This document shows, in pieces, positions 44,319 to 52,658 of a stretch of DNA of 64,000 bases. The stretch lies in contig JBDWQJ010000010.1 of assembly GCA_039986595.1 (NCBI GenBank), positions 62,001-126,000 of the forward strand. The letters run 5' to 3'. The stretch comes from Lentilitoribacter sp039986595 (lineage in GTDB: Bacteria; Pseudomonadota; Alphaproteobacteria; Rhizobiales; Rhizobiaceae). The position numbers were made by a program, and so were the translations under genes. The stretch's first letter is position 1. Each line of letters starts with the position of its first letter. A model generated the notes under the pieces. It saw only the letters and a list, made by a program, of their open reading frames with translations. It did no database searches and was not told the origin of the DNA.

Positions 44319-45326
44319 TTATGGCTTTGCAATGCCAAGTGTTGCTGGATCAACCTTTGCAGCACCTAGATCCCACAATGTCCAAGCAAATGTGCTTTCT
44401 AATTTAGAGAAAATTGCAGATGCTTCTGCGCCAGATTTACCTGAAACATCATAGTTGTTAGCTTTTGCCCATTCAGCAACCACATCAGATGCAACTGCTT
44501 TATCAAATGCTGCTGTGATTGCAGCTTTTGCTTCATCTGGTGCTGACGCGTGTAGCGCAAAACCGATTGCTTGTTTCAATGGAAGGTATTTATCCAAGCC
44601 ATCATAGCTTGAAAATGCTGATGGGATTGTTTGACCATTAAAATCAGCAGCTTCTGGTGTTAGCATTGCCAAAGGCTTAAGTTTTCCGCCAGCGATAAGT
44701 GGTGCTTGCTCAGCCAAAGACGTTACAACTAGCGCAACTTCGCCTGCAATTGCAGCTTCTTGACCGGGCGCTGAACCTTTATAAGGAACAAATTTGAACT
44801 TTGCGCCCGCGCCATTTTCGATCGCAAGAAGATTAAGGTGGTGAATTGATCCTGAACCCGATGCAGCTGCAGGAATAGTGTTTGGTGCAGCTTTTGCAGC
44901 GTCAACCAACTCTTCCAAAGTGTTATATGGAGAGTTTGCAGGTACTGAGATCAAGTCTGGCGAACCACCAACAATAAACGGATGCCAAAATTCAAACTTA
45001 TTATCCCAGCCACCTTGTACGGCTGCTGTCACGTTTGATTCTGATAAACCAACCATCGTGTAACCATCATCTGGTTGGTTCATAACGTAAACCATGCCGT
45101 TTGAACCAGCAACACCACCTGTTTGATTGATCACGGAGATGCCGACGGGAAGATGTTTTTCCATTTCTGCCATGATCATGCGGTTTATGGAGTCTGTGCC
45201 TCCTCCAGCGCCCCATACAACTGCAGTTGTAATGTCGCGGAAAGGGTAGTCCGCAGACATTGCTGTGCTACCTAGTCCAAGTGTAATTGCAGCCGCAGCC
45301 GCTAACTTCAATACTGTATTTTTCAT
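44319..45326 (-). CDS. tctC: Tripartite tricarboxylate transporter binding protein (TctC/Bug-like)
   Basis: A 335-residue exported protein with a signal peptide (cleavage near AMSA-DY at residue 25). The mature sequence shows the Bug-family layout: DITTAVVWGAGGGTDSINRMI, INQTGGVAGSNGMVYV, and LEELVDAAKAAPNTIPAAASGSGSIHHLN, each given here only as a landmark. It captures an organic acid for TctAB. GGAGG lies eight bases before the ATG. It is the first gene of the tctCBA operon and is divergent from a GntR-family gene. Confidence 0.94.
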   Translation of the reverse strand: MKNTVLKLAAAAAITLGLGSTAMSADYPFRDITTAVVWGAGGGTDSINRMIMAEMEKHLPVGISVINQTGGVAGSNGMVYVMNQPDDGYTMVGLSESNVTAAVQGGWDNKFEFWHPFIVGGSPDLISVPANSPYNTLEELVDAAKAAPNTIPAAASGSGSIHHLNLLAIENGAGAKFKFVPYKGSAPGQEAAIAGEVALVVTSLAEQAPLIAGGKLKPLAMLTPEAADFNGQTIPSAFSSYDGLDKYLPLKQAIGFALHASAPDEAKAAITAAFDKAVASDVVAEWAKANNYDVSGKSGAEASAIFSKLESTFAWTLWDLGAAKVDPATLGIAKP

Positions 45327-45615
45327 AAGTTCCTCCTAAATAAATATCGTTCACTAAATTACGTATACATTAATAAATAAATTGTCAAATTTATTAATTA
45401 TGAAAATATTGATAAGTTTGGAAGTGACTGAATAGGAGGGGTTTTAGCGCGCCATAAAGCACTGATTGTGCTGGTTTTAACGTGGAAATAATGAGAAATT
45501 ATTGCAATTTGCGCATAAAGCTGCTTTGTGTTTATTTATAAATCAGCGTTGTTCTATTTGAAAACAAGCTCGTTTAGATAAATGGATTCACGTATCTGGG
45601 ACATGAAGACAAACA
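45327..45615. promoter_or_regulatory. Divergent region tctC / GntR gene with candidate operators
   Basis: The gap is AT-rich and holds two symmetric elements close to tctC. GTATAC (45363-45368) is a six-base palindrome resembling cores of FCD-GntR operators. TTAATAAAT (45370-45378) and ATTTATTAA (45389-45397) form a perfect 9-base inverted repeat with a 10-base spacer. Binding by the adjacent GntR regulator is inference. Confidence 0.45.
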
Positions 45616-46320
45616 ATGCAAAATGCGAATATAAAAGCGGCTGACAAGTTTGCGGTTCAAAAGAAAAAACCAAATACGTTCCATGCTGTTGATACGCTCA
45701 AGGACATGATTTTATCAAACAAATTACAAGCTGGTTCTAATCATTTAGAGGCCGAACTTGCGAGTTTGCTGGGCATGTCTAGAACACCCGTGAGAGAAGC
45801 GACGCTGATATTGGAAGCGCAAGGATTGGTCTCAGTCATACCGCGACATGGCGTAAAAATTCTTTCGATTTCACCCAGGGACATGACAGAGATTTATCAG
45901 GTTTTAACTGAACTTGAATGTCTATCTGCGGAACTTGCTGCAACAAAAAATCATCCGGATGAAGAATTTATTAGTGCTGAAAAAGCCATTCAAGACATGG
46001 AAACAGCGCTTTTAGATGAAGATTTAGAAGCATGGGCGATTGCTGATGATAAATTCCACTCTGAACTTGTTCGGTTGGGCGAAAATCAACGTGTGATCAA
46101 TATCTTTGATATGTATACAGATCAGGTAAAACGGGCGCGAATGCTAACGTTAAGATTACGTCCTATCCCGACAAAATCTAATGAAGACCACCGTAAAGTG
46201 CTGCAAGCGATTAAATCTGGGCAAAGCGATATTGCTGTTAAAGTGCATAAAGAGCACCGTGTGCAAGCGGGTCAGATGCTTGTTGAGTTGCTTGAAAAAT
46301 TCGGCCTTAATAATTTATAG
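45616..46320 (+). CDS. GntR/FCD-family transcriptional regulator
   Basis: A 234-residue protein with an N-terminal winged helix (NHLEAELASLLGMSRTPVREATLILEAQGLV and VIPRHGVKIL) and a C-terminal helical FCD domain with the metal-ligand pattern D-x3-H (ADDKFHSEL), then HRKVLQAI and KVHKEHR. FCD regulators typically bind a carboxylate that the neighbouring operon imports. It is divergent from tctCBA and is the likely repressor of that operon. The start context is weak and the first 18 residues are low in conservation. Confidence 0.92.
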   Translation: MQNANIKAADKFAVQKKKPNTFHAVDTLKDMILSNKLQAGSNHLEAELASLLGMSRTPVREATLILEAQGLVSVIPRHGVKILSISPRDMTEIYQVLTELECLSAELAATKNHPDEEFISAEKAIQDMETALLDEDLEAWAIADDKFHSELVRLGENQRVINIFDMYTDQVKRARMLTLRLRPIPTKSNEDHRKVLQAIKSGQSDIAVKVHKEHRVQAGQMLVELLEKFGLNNL

Positions 46321-46432
46321 CAAAATTATGAAATCCAATTGCGACGTTATGTATATCTAGGCGAGGGTTGCGCGTGGATTTTAAATCACTAATGTCAGCA
46401 CAAATCCTAAAGCATAAATTGAGGTTAAACCA

Positions 46433-47074
46433 ATGGAAAATGAATTCGATGGGCTTGATGAAGCTTTTGATAATGATTCAAATTTGATTGAAGAATCCGA
46501 ACCATTTGATTTGTTTAGAGAGTGGATGGGATTAGCTGAAAAGAACGAAATCAATGACCCAAATGCGATGTCTATTGCAACGGTGGACAATGACGGCATG
46601 CCAAATGCCCGTATGGTTCTACTTAAAGGCATGGACGATACAGGTTTTACATTTTACACCAACTCACAATCGCAAAAAGGTAATGAGTTAGAAGATAATA
46701 TGAAGGCTGCATGTGTGTTTCATTGGAAATCTCTGCAGAGACAAATTCGGATCCGAGGGACTGTTGAAAAGGTTTCAGCCGAAGAAGCGGATGCGTATTT
46801 TGCTTCTCGTTCGCGAGGCAGTCGCATTGGTGCTTGGGCCAGTCAGCAGTCTCGTCCTATCTCACACCGTAATGACTTAAAAATGGCCGTTGTTAAACAA
46901 GCGGCGCGTTTTAAACTTGGAAAAATTGACCGCCCAGAGTACTGGAACGGATATAAAATTACCCCGACCTATATGGAATTTTGGATGGATAAACCATTCA
47001 GATTGCATGATCGTGCGATTTTCAAACGTCAGTCTGCTAACGAGCCATGGTCGTATTCAAAATACTTCCCTTAA
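46433..47074 (+). CDS. pdxH: Pyridoxamine 5'-phosphate oxidase
   Basis: A 213-residue protein with the PdxH blocks PNARMVLLKGMDDTGFTFYT, SQKGNELEDN, AACVFHWKSLQRQIRIRG and the substrate site SRGSRIGAWASQQS. It ends EPWSYSKYFP, close to the E. coli ending RLAP. The FMN enzyme makes pyridoxal 5'-phosphate from pyridoxine or pyridoxamine phosphate. It stands alone between a GntR gene and a convergent deacetylase gene; only 20 bases separate it from the latter. Confidence 0.96.
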   Translation: MENEFDGLDEAFDNDSNLIEESEPFDLFREWMGLAEKNEINDPNAMSIATVDNDGMPNARMVLLKGMDDTGFTFYTNSQSQKGNELEDNMKAACVFHWKSLQRQIRIRGTVEKVSAEEADAYFASRSRGSRIGAWASQQSRPISHRNDLKMAVVKQAARFKLGKIDRPEYWNGYKITPTYMEFWMDKPFRLHDRAIFKRQSANEPWSYSKYFP

Positions 47075-47094
47075 GCTTTGAAGGCTTAGGCGCC

Positions 47095-48021
47095 TTATGA
47101 CGCTTTTCCAAACTCAAATAGATTGCAATCATATCTAGGTAGGGATTGTTTGTTGGATAGAATGTCGTGTTGCGTGATGTCTCTATAATCAACATTAAAC
47201 GAATAGGCGACATTTTGTTCGTCTAGAATGTCGACCGTATTTTGATCAAAGGAATGAAACCCGCCATATGGGTGGCAATAGGTTTTTAGATCTGTGATAC
47301 CAAGCGTGTTTAAGAACTCAAAAGATGAACTGATTTCTCGTTCCTGCGCAGGTTTTGATAATTTGCTCATGACGGGATGAGTAACGGTATGAGAGCCAAG
47401 GATCATTCCGTTTTCATGCATTTTTATCAATTGATCTTTTTGGACATAAAATGACTTTGCCGAAAATTCATAATTAAATACCTTGCTTACAAAGTCGATA
47501 AAGTCTGAACGATGTTGATAATCGATAAAGTAGTTTAACAATCGTTTGAATTCTGAAACACCTTCGTAATTGGTCTGATTAGTGTAGGTCTGCTCTTTAA
47601 ATTCAGCGCGTTTTTTATCCGGGATCATGTCTTCATCAATTTGCTTCATGGCTTCATTGAATAATTCAGATCCGTTTACTGCACCGCAAAGCTGGTGAAT
47701 TCGGTGAACATCTAAAATCTTATTGCTGGAGTAGGGCGCAGTTGGGACGTAAAAGATCCCCCATAGGCCGCGCGCAATAAGTTCTGGATAGACAAAATCA
47801 AAATGGCAGCTCATTGCATCATCAAAGGTTAGAACAACTTTTCCTTCACGCTGTGGCATCTCTCCCTTGCCTACAAATTTTTGCCATTCGTCTTGATCAA
47901 CAAAACCAAAATTTTGATCAAAATAATCGAGCTGTCGCCGGAAGTTCTCAACGTCTAAATATCGAAAGTTTGGATGTCTATCATCAAACTCTCTGACATA
48001 ATGATACATGACAGATTTCAT
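47095..48021 (-). CDS. Polysaccharide deacetylase-family (NodB/ArnD-like) protein
   Basis: A 308-residue cytoplasmic protein (no signal peptide). It carries NodB homology motif 1 as LTFDDA (catalytic D67 and metal D68) and motif 2 as GSHTVTHP (H211, H215), with CHPYGGFHSF as a likely motif 3. The family removes acetyl or formyl groups from amino sugars; cytoplasmic or membrane-associated ArnD deformylates Ara4FN. The region between motifs (residues about 95-200) is longer than in NodB. It overlaps the formyltransferase gene by four bases, so the two enzymes probably act on one molecule. Confidence 0.88.
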   Translation of the reverse strand: MKSVMYHYVREFDDRHPNFRYLDVENFRRQLDYFDQNFGFVDQDEWQKFVGKGEMPQREGKVVLTFDDAMSCHFDFVYPELIARGLWGIFYVPTAPYSSNKILDVHRIHQLCGAVNGSELFNEAMKQIDEDMIPDKKRAEFKEQTYTNQTNYEGVSEFKRLLNYFIDYQHRSDFIDFVSKVFNYEFSAKSFYVQKDQLIKMHENGMILGSHTVTHPVMSKLSKPAQEREISSSFEFLNTLGITDLKTYCHPYGGFHSFDQNTVDILDEQNVAYSFNVDYRDITQHDILSNKQSLPRYDCNLFEFGKAS

Positions 48022-48830
48022 TGAGATGTCATGCCTTGGTTGCGCACGATATATGGCAACTTACTAGGATCATATCCAAGAATATAGTCTTCTATCATTT
48101 GGCTACTAAATTGATTGTAGAGTTTCCGACAAGCGCTTTCATCAAAATGCTTTTGTAAATATAATTTACCATTAAATTGTGGCTGCTGCTCTTGAGTTAG
48201 CTTATCAAAATCCAAAATGAGATCGATATAAGTTTGCGTCATTTTACTGATCAGTCGATTGCCAATGGAGTGTGGGCTGTCACCTAAATATACATCAGCT
48301 CTGATTTGGTGGATTATGTTGCCCGTATCAATGCCTTCATCAATATACATAAAAGTTGCGCCGACCATATCAGGCTCGCCATTTATGAGCGGCCAGATGT
48401 TTGTTCCCGCACCTCGGTAATAGGGCGATAAACCAAGATGAACGTTTAAAAATCTGCCTTCAAATTTTCGTAGAAGTTCAGATTTAATCAGTGACGAGCC
48501 ATAACAAATAAGTAGATCAGGATTGAGGTCGATGATTTGCTTAACGATGTCTGCATCATTAATCGCACCTTTGGCAATCTTTCGCGCGTTTGATTGCTCG
48601 CCCATTGAACTTAAAGTCTGTGCAAAATAGTCGATTTCGGATTGGGTACGTGCTGCGACATGTAATTTTTCAATATAGCTTGCATCTGGATTGTTGTTAA
48701 TTTGGTTTTCCAGGCTTTTCTCAACGCCCTCACAATAAGAAGCGAGGACTTTAATGCCATTAGCCAATGCGAGTTTATTGCGAAAATACTGATGGCGCAT
48801 TTCATCACCGGTTAGAATTATAATTCGCAT
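48018..48830 (-). CDS. Formyltransferase-family enzyme (sugar N-formyltransferase-like)
   Basis: Start chosen at the ATG at 48830 (MRIIILTGDEMRH); an in-frame start eleven codons upstream is possible. The 270-residue protein has the formyltransferase catalytic triad: N129 and H131 in LNVHLGLSPYYRG and D168 in YIDEGIDTGNII. It lacks the C-terminal tRNA-binding domain of Fmt and is longer than PurN, so a small-molecule amino-sugar acceptor using N10-formyl-tetrahydrofolate is more likely. It is coupled to a NodB-like deacetylase and lies 102 bases downstream of a LacI-family gene on the same strand. Confidence 0.87.
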   Translation of the reverse strand: MRIIILTGDEMRHQYFRNKLALANGIKVLASYCEGVEKSLENQINNNPDASYIEKLHVAARTQSEIDYFAQTLSSMGEQSNARKIAKGAINDADIVKQIIDLNPDLLICYGSSLIKSELLRKFEGRFLNVHLGLSPYYRGAGTNIWPLINGEPDMVGATFMYIDEGIDTGNIIHQIRADVYLGDSPHSIGNRLISKMTQTYIDLILDFDKLTQEQQPQFNGKLYLQKHFDESACRKLYNQFSSQMIEDYILGYDPSKLPYIVRNQGMTSQ

Positions 48831-48932
48831 ATGAGCCCCGTATTTAATCTCTGGCTGATTCATTTTGGACTATAACAAGTTTTACCTCATTCAGATATGC
48901 GATTTCATTATCTGAAATGTTGCACGAGAGAT

Positions 48933-49976
48933 TTAACGCGCAATTTGCGATCTTGTCGTCTGGCCTTGCTCGATGATCACTTGGTGAGAAATGGTCTTTT
49001 TGGTCTGTGCACCAAGTATTCTTGCGATTAATAACGAAGCGCTATCTTGTCCCATTTCGTACCGGGGTGTGATGGCCGTTGTAATCCGTTTGGCTAGAAC
49101 CTCGTTGATCGCAAGTCCATTATATCCAACGATACCAATTTGTTCGGGGCAAGATATGCCATTTTGCTCGCAGTACATTAGGCCACCAAAGGCCATATTA
49201 TCGTGAAGATAGCAAATGACATCTGGTACTTTGTTTCCGCTCTCAAACAAGCGCGCTGTCGCCTGAAAGCCAGATTCAAAAGTTGCAACTGTTGCTTTAC
49301 GATCTTTTGCGCAAAACTGTTTTCCGCTATCTGAGAAACTAACTTCTAACCCTTTAAGCCTGCGATCAGCACGTAAATCCTTCCCGCTCTGAACGCCAAC
49401 ATACGCGGGGTTTTGATATCCAAGCTCAGTTAAGTGTTTTCCCATCTGAGATCCAGCTTGCACATGATTGATGCCCACACACAAATCAATGGGGTCTTCT
49501 GTGTAATCCCAAATCTCCAATACAGGGATTTTAGCGCGACGGAGTGCATCGCGCGTGCGCTGACTATGATCCACTCCAGTGAGCACAAGGCCCGCTGGCT
49601 GCCACGAGATCATTCGTTCGACCCAAGCCTCTTCATGGGTGATGGAATAGTCAGACACATCAATAATTGTAGCAAAACCGGACTTTTCTAAAGTGGATCG
49701 CATACCATCATATATCTCGGAAAACACGGTTCCAAATAAAGTAGGGACAGATACGCCAACTAAGTTTGAACTCGAGGCAGCTAGCGAGACTGCTACGTTA
49801 TTTGGGTAGTATCCTATACGCCGTGCTATTTTAAGAATCTGCTCTCGTTTTTTCTGCGAAATTCCTTCAACACCACGCATAGCACGCGATACACTCATGA
49901 TGCTAACGCCTGCAGCTTTGGCGACTTCTTCGATTTTTGGTTTAGGTTTGTTTGGTGATTTATCGTTCAATTTCAA
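48933..49976 (-). CDS. LacI-family transcriptional regulator
   Basis: A 347-residue protein with an N-terminal LacI helix-turn-helix (IEEVAKAAGVSIMSVSRAMRG) and hinge helix (YYPNNVAVSLAASSSNLVGV), then a periplasmic-binding-protein-like sensor domain (FGTVFSEIYDGMRSTLE ... IGIVGYNGLAINEVL, given as landmarks). It most resembles GntR/LacI sugar-acid or sugar repressors. It is divergent from the sugar ABC operon, and a perfect 18-base LacI-type palindrome lies between them. The formyltransferase and deacetylase genes follow on its own strand. Confidence 0.94.
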   Translation of the reverse strand: MKLNDKSPNKPKPKIEEVAKAAGVSIMSVSRAMRGVEGISQKKREQILKIARRIGYYPNNVAVSLAASSSNLVGVSVPTLFGTVFSEIYDGMRSTLEKSGFATIIDVSDYSITHEEAWVERMISWQPAGLVLTGVDHSQRTRDALRRAKIPVLEIWDYTEDPIDLCVGINHVQAGSQMGKHLTELGYQNPAYVGVQSGKDLRADRRLKGLEVSFSDSGKQFCAKDRKATVATFESGFQATARLFESGNKVPDVICYLHDNMAFGGLMYCEQNGISCPEQIGIVGYNGLAINEVLAKRITTAITPRYEMGQDSASLLIARILGAQTKKTISHQVIIEQGQTTRSQIAR

Positions 49977-50016
49977 TTATTTCTCAACGTTTGATAATGT
50001 GATTTATTACATTAAT

Positions 50017-50034
50017 TACGTTAGCGCTAACGTA
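50017..50034. promoter_or_regulatory. LacI-type operator palindrome
   Basis: The perfect 18-base palindrome TACGTTAGCGCTAACGTA lies in the 150-base gap between the LacI gene and the sugar ABC operon. The central GCGC with flanking symmetric arms is the classic LacI/GalR-family operator form. It sits 40 bases from the regulator start and about 90 from the ATPase start, so one site can control both directions. Confidence 0.85.
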
Positions 50035-50126
50035 GTTTATTCATAGACTCGGTTGCGGCAGAAAGCAAATTCCTATCTCATAATGACAAGATTATATGCA
50101 ACGTGTCTCTGGGAGGGAAACGCACT

Positions 50127-51209
50127 TTGCCCGAAATTATGCTTCAACAGGTCGAGAAGAGTTATGGCTCCGTCCGTGTGCTTCCACCACTTGATCTAAA
50201 ACTCAACGATGGCGAATTTACTGTTTTGGTCGGACCTTCTGGTTGCGGTAAGTCTACGACTTTACGTATTCTAGCTGGGCTGGAAACTTTATCTGGCGGT
50301 GAAATCTTTTTTGATGGAAAACCGATCAGTAAGCTTGAACCTAAAGACCGCGATATCGCGATGGTGTTCCAAGATTATGCGCTTTATCCGCATATGAATA
50401 TCGCGCGGAACATGTCGTTTGCTTTGCGATTACAAAAGCGTCCTCAGGCCGAAATTGATCAAAAAGTACAAACAGTCGCTGACATGCTCAATATTGGTCA
50501 TCTGTTAGAACGCAAGCCAGCGGAATTATCCGGCGGCCAACGCCAGCGTGTTGCTATGGGCCGTGCATTGGTTCGCGATGCTTCGACATTCTTATTTGAT
50601 GAGCCACTATCTAATCTGGATGCCAAATTGCGCGCCAAGATGCGCACAGAGTTGGCTGAAATGCGTCAAAGCATCAATAAAAACATGATTTATGTGACGC
50701 ATGATCAAGTGGAAGCAATGACACTTGGTGATCGTATTGTGGTGATGTGCGATGGCTTGATCCAGCAACAAGGTTCACCCGAAGAGTTGTTTAAAAGCCC
50801 GGTCAATAAATTTGTTGCTGGCTTTATGGGAAGTCCAACCATGAACTTCCTTGATGCGACACTGACGAGTAAGGATGATCATGTCTGGGTATCTGGCGAC
50901 GGGTTTTCCTTACCGCTTTCAGATGAATTATCTTCAAAACTTAAAGATGCCGCTGATAACGAAGTCTATATTGGCATCCGACCTTCATCCCTTAGTTTAG
51001 ACGAGCACCCCAAAGCAAACATTACACTTAAAGTGAGTGTTGCTGAATATTTGGGAACCACGTCCGTTCTTTCAACACGCTGTGGCACAGAGGAAGTGCT
51101 GGTTGAAATTAATAGTACACGCCGCGTTCAGTCTGGCGAAACTGTTACCTTTGGCGTCAAGCCAGAGGACATCATGATCTTTGATCGTAAATCAGAAAAC
51201 CGTTTGTAA
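50127..51209 (+). CDS. Sugar ABC transporter ATPase (UgpC/MalK-like)
   Basis: I choose TTG at 50127, ten bases after GGGAGGG (50111-50117); ATG at 50139 is the alternative. The ATPase (about 360 residues) has Walker A GPSGCGKST, signature LSGGQRQRVAMGRAL, Walker B FLFDEPLSNLDAKLR and H-loop YVTHDQVEAM, followed by the C-terminal OB-type (TOBE) regulatory domain (YIGIRPSSLSL, FGVKPEDIMIFD). These CUT1 ATPases power uptake of oligosaccharides, polyols or glycerol phosphates. It is the first gene of the sugar operon, unusual since the binding protein normally leads. Confidence 0.94.
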   Translation: MPEIMLQQVEKSYGSVRVLPPLDLKLNDGEFTVLVGPSGCGKSTTLRILAGLETLSGGEIFFDGKPISKLEPKDRDIAMVFQDYALYPHMNIARNMSFALRLQKRPQAEIDQKVQTVADMLNIGHLLERKPAELSGGQRQRVAMGRALVRDASTFLFDEPLSNLDAKLRAKMRTELAEMRQSINKNMIYVTHDQVEAMTLGDRIVVMCDGLIQQQGSPEELFKSPVNKFVAGFMGSPTMNFLDATLTSKDDHVWVSGDGFSLPLSDELSSKLKDAADNEVYIGIRPSSLSLDEHPKANITLKVSVAEYLGTTSVLSTRCGTEEVLVEINSTRRVQSGETVTFGVKPEDIMIFDRKSENRL

Positions 51210-51245
51210 CGTCCAAATTGGACAACAGTATATTGGGAGGATCTT

Positions 51246-52574
51246 ATGCTGAAAACAATGTCAAAAATTGCAGGAATCACGGCTGGACTAGCGATGCTAG
51301 CTTCAACTGCGCTTTCAAACCCTTATAAGGAATATGAAGGAACAACGCTTGTTGTAAACTTCCCTGCACACCCGCACTATAATGCGGTTATGCAAATCTT
51401 GCCTGAATTCACGAAGGAAACAGGTATTGAAGTTGAAGTTGACCAACTTCCGTATTTGAAAATGCGTGAGCGTCAAACACTTGAACTTGGTCAAGACGAA
51501 GGTGATTATGATCTAATCGCTTATGTGGTTTTTTCAAAAGCTGATTATGTTTACGCTGATCAACTTGAAAACCTAGCGCGTTACTTCATGAACCCGAAAT
51601 TGGCTGACCCTAGTTATGATGCTGATGATCTGATTGATGGTTATGTTTATAACATTGGTTTCGCTGGTGGTAATAAAGGCTATCTTCAAGGCAAAACAGG
51701 TTCATTATTTGGTGTACCATATGGTTCTGAAACATCTGTTCTTGGCTACCGTAAAGACATCTTTGAAAAGCACGGTCTAAAAGTTCCTGAAACATATGAC
51801 GAGCTTTTAGAAACAGCGTGTCAAATTCCTGAGCTAGAGCCGGGCATGGGCGGCCTTTCATCACGTGCTGCGTCTGGTCACCATGCATCACATGCATTCT
51901 TATTGCACCTTGCGCCACTTGGTGGACGTGTGTTTGATGATAGTTGGAACCCGATTGTTAACAATGAAGCAGGTGTGAAAGCTGCAAATGCATTGAAACA
52001 AATCGTTGATTGTGGACCTGAAGGTGCATCATCATTTGGTTTTGGTGAAGCTTTGGGTTCATTCTTAAATGGCGACACTGCAATGTTCCTGGACACAACT
52101 GTTGTTGCGGGTCAGATCAATGATCCATCAAAATCAAAAGTTGTTGGAAAAGTTGGTTGGGCTATGCACCCAATGGGTACGCGTCGCGGTTCACAAACGG
52201 GTGGCTTCGGCATTGGCATTCCTAAAAATGCTGAAAACAAAGAAGCAGCATTCTTGTTGATGCAGTGGCTAACATCCAAGCAAGGCGACAAACTTGTAGC
52301 ACTTGCTGGGGGCAACCCATCACGCTTTTCAACACACGCTGATGCTGACGTGAATGCTAAATTCCCACACATGGCAACATTTGGTGAAGCACTCAAATAT
52401 GCAGATCCAGACTGGCGTCCAATCATCCCAGTATGGGGCAAAATCAATGCTGATATCGGCACAACTTTGTCTAAGGTCTTAACGGAAGATCTTGATATCA
52501 AAGAAGCGCTTGATGGTGTTGCACAACGCACCAAAGCTGTGATGGAAGAAGCCGGCTACTACACCTGGCAGTAA
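51246..52574 (+). CDS. Sugar ABC transporter substrate-binding protein (CUT1 type)
   Basis: A 442-residue exported protein with a signal peptide (MLKTMSKIAGITAGLAML, cleavage near ALS-NP at residue 25). The mature part is an SBP_bac_1-type fold: LVVNFPAHPHYNAV, FTKETGIEVEVDQLPY, GSETSVLGYRKDIFEKHG, GWAMHPMGTRRGSQTGGFGIGI (split landmarks). TGGGAGG (51233-51239) precedes the ATG. The many tryptophans and aromatics near the C-terminus fit carbohydrate binding. Ligand unknown; the LacI-type regulator supports a sugar or sugar alcohol. Confidence 0.94.
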   Translation: MLKTMSKIAGITAGLAMLASTALSNPYKEYEGTTLVVNFPAHPHYNAVMQILPEFTKETGIEVEVDQLPYLKMRERQTLELGQDEGDYDLIAYVVFSKADYVYADQLENLARYFMNPKLADPSYDADDLIDGYVYNIGFAGGNKGYLQGKTGSLFGVPYGSETSVLGYRKDIFEKHGLKVPETYDELLETACQIPELEPGMGGLSSRAASGHHASHAFLLHLAPLGGRVFDDSWNPIVNNEAGVKAANALKQIVDCGPEGASSFGFGEALGSFLNGDTAMFLDTTVVAGQINDPSKSKVVGKVGWAMHPMGTRRGSQTGGFGIGIPKNAENKEAAFLLMQWLTSKQGDKLVALAGGNPSRFSTHADADVNAKFPHMATFGEALKYADPDWRPIIPVWGKINADIGTTLSKVLTEDLDIKEALDGVAQRTKAVMEEAGYYTWQ

Positions 52575-52595
52575 TTTCCTCCAAGATGTCGCGAT

Positions 52596-52620
52596 GGTCC
52601 GCCTCTTAATGGGGCGGGCC
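52596..52620 (+). other. Intercistronic hairpin after the sugar-binding-protein gene
   Basis: A 10-base GC-rich stem (52596-52605 with 52611-52620, two G-U pairs) with a 5-base loop lies between the binding-protein stop and the first permease. There is no T-run, so it likely protects the upstream mRNA. Confidence 0.65.
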
Positions 52621-52658
52621 GTATTCAACAAACCTCTATTTTGTTTTTGGCAATTACG

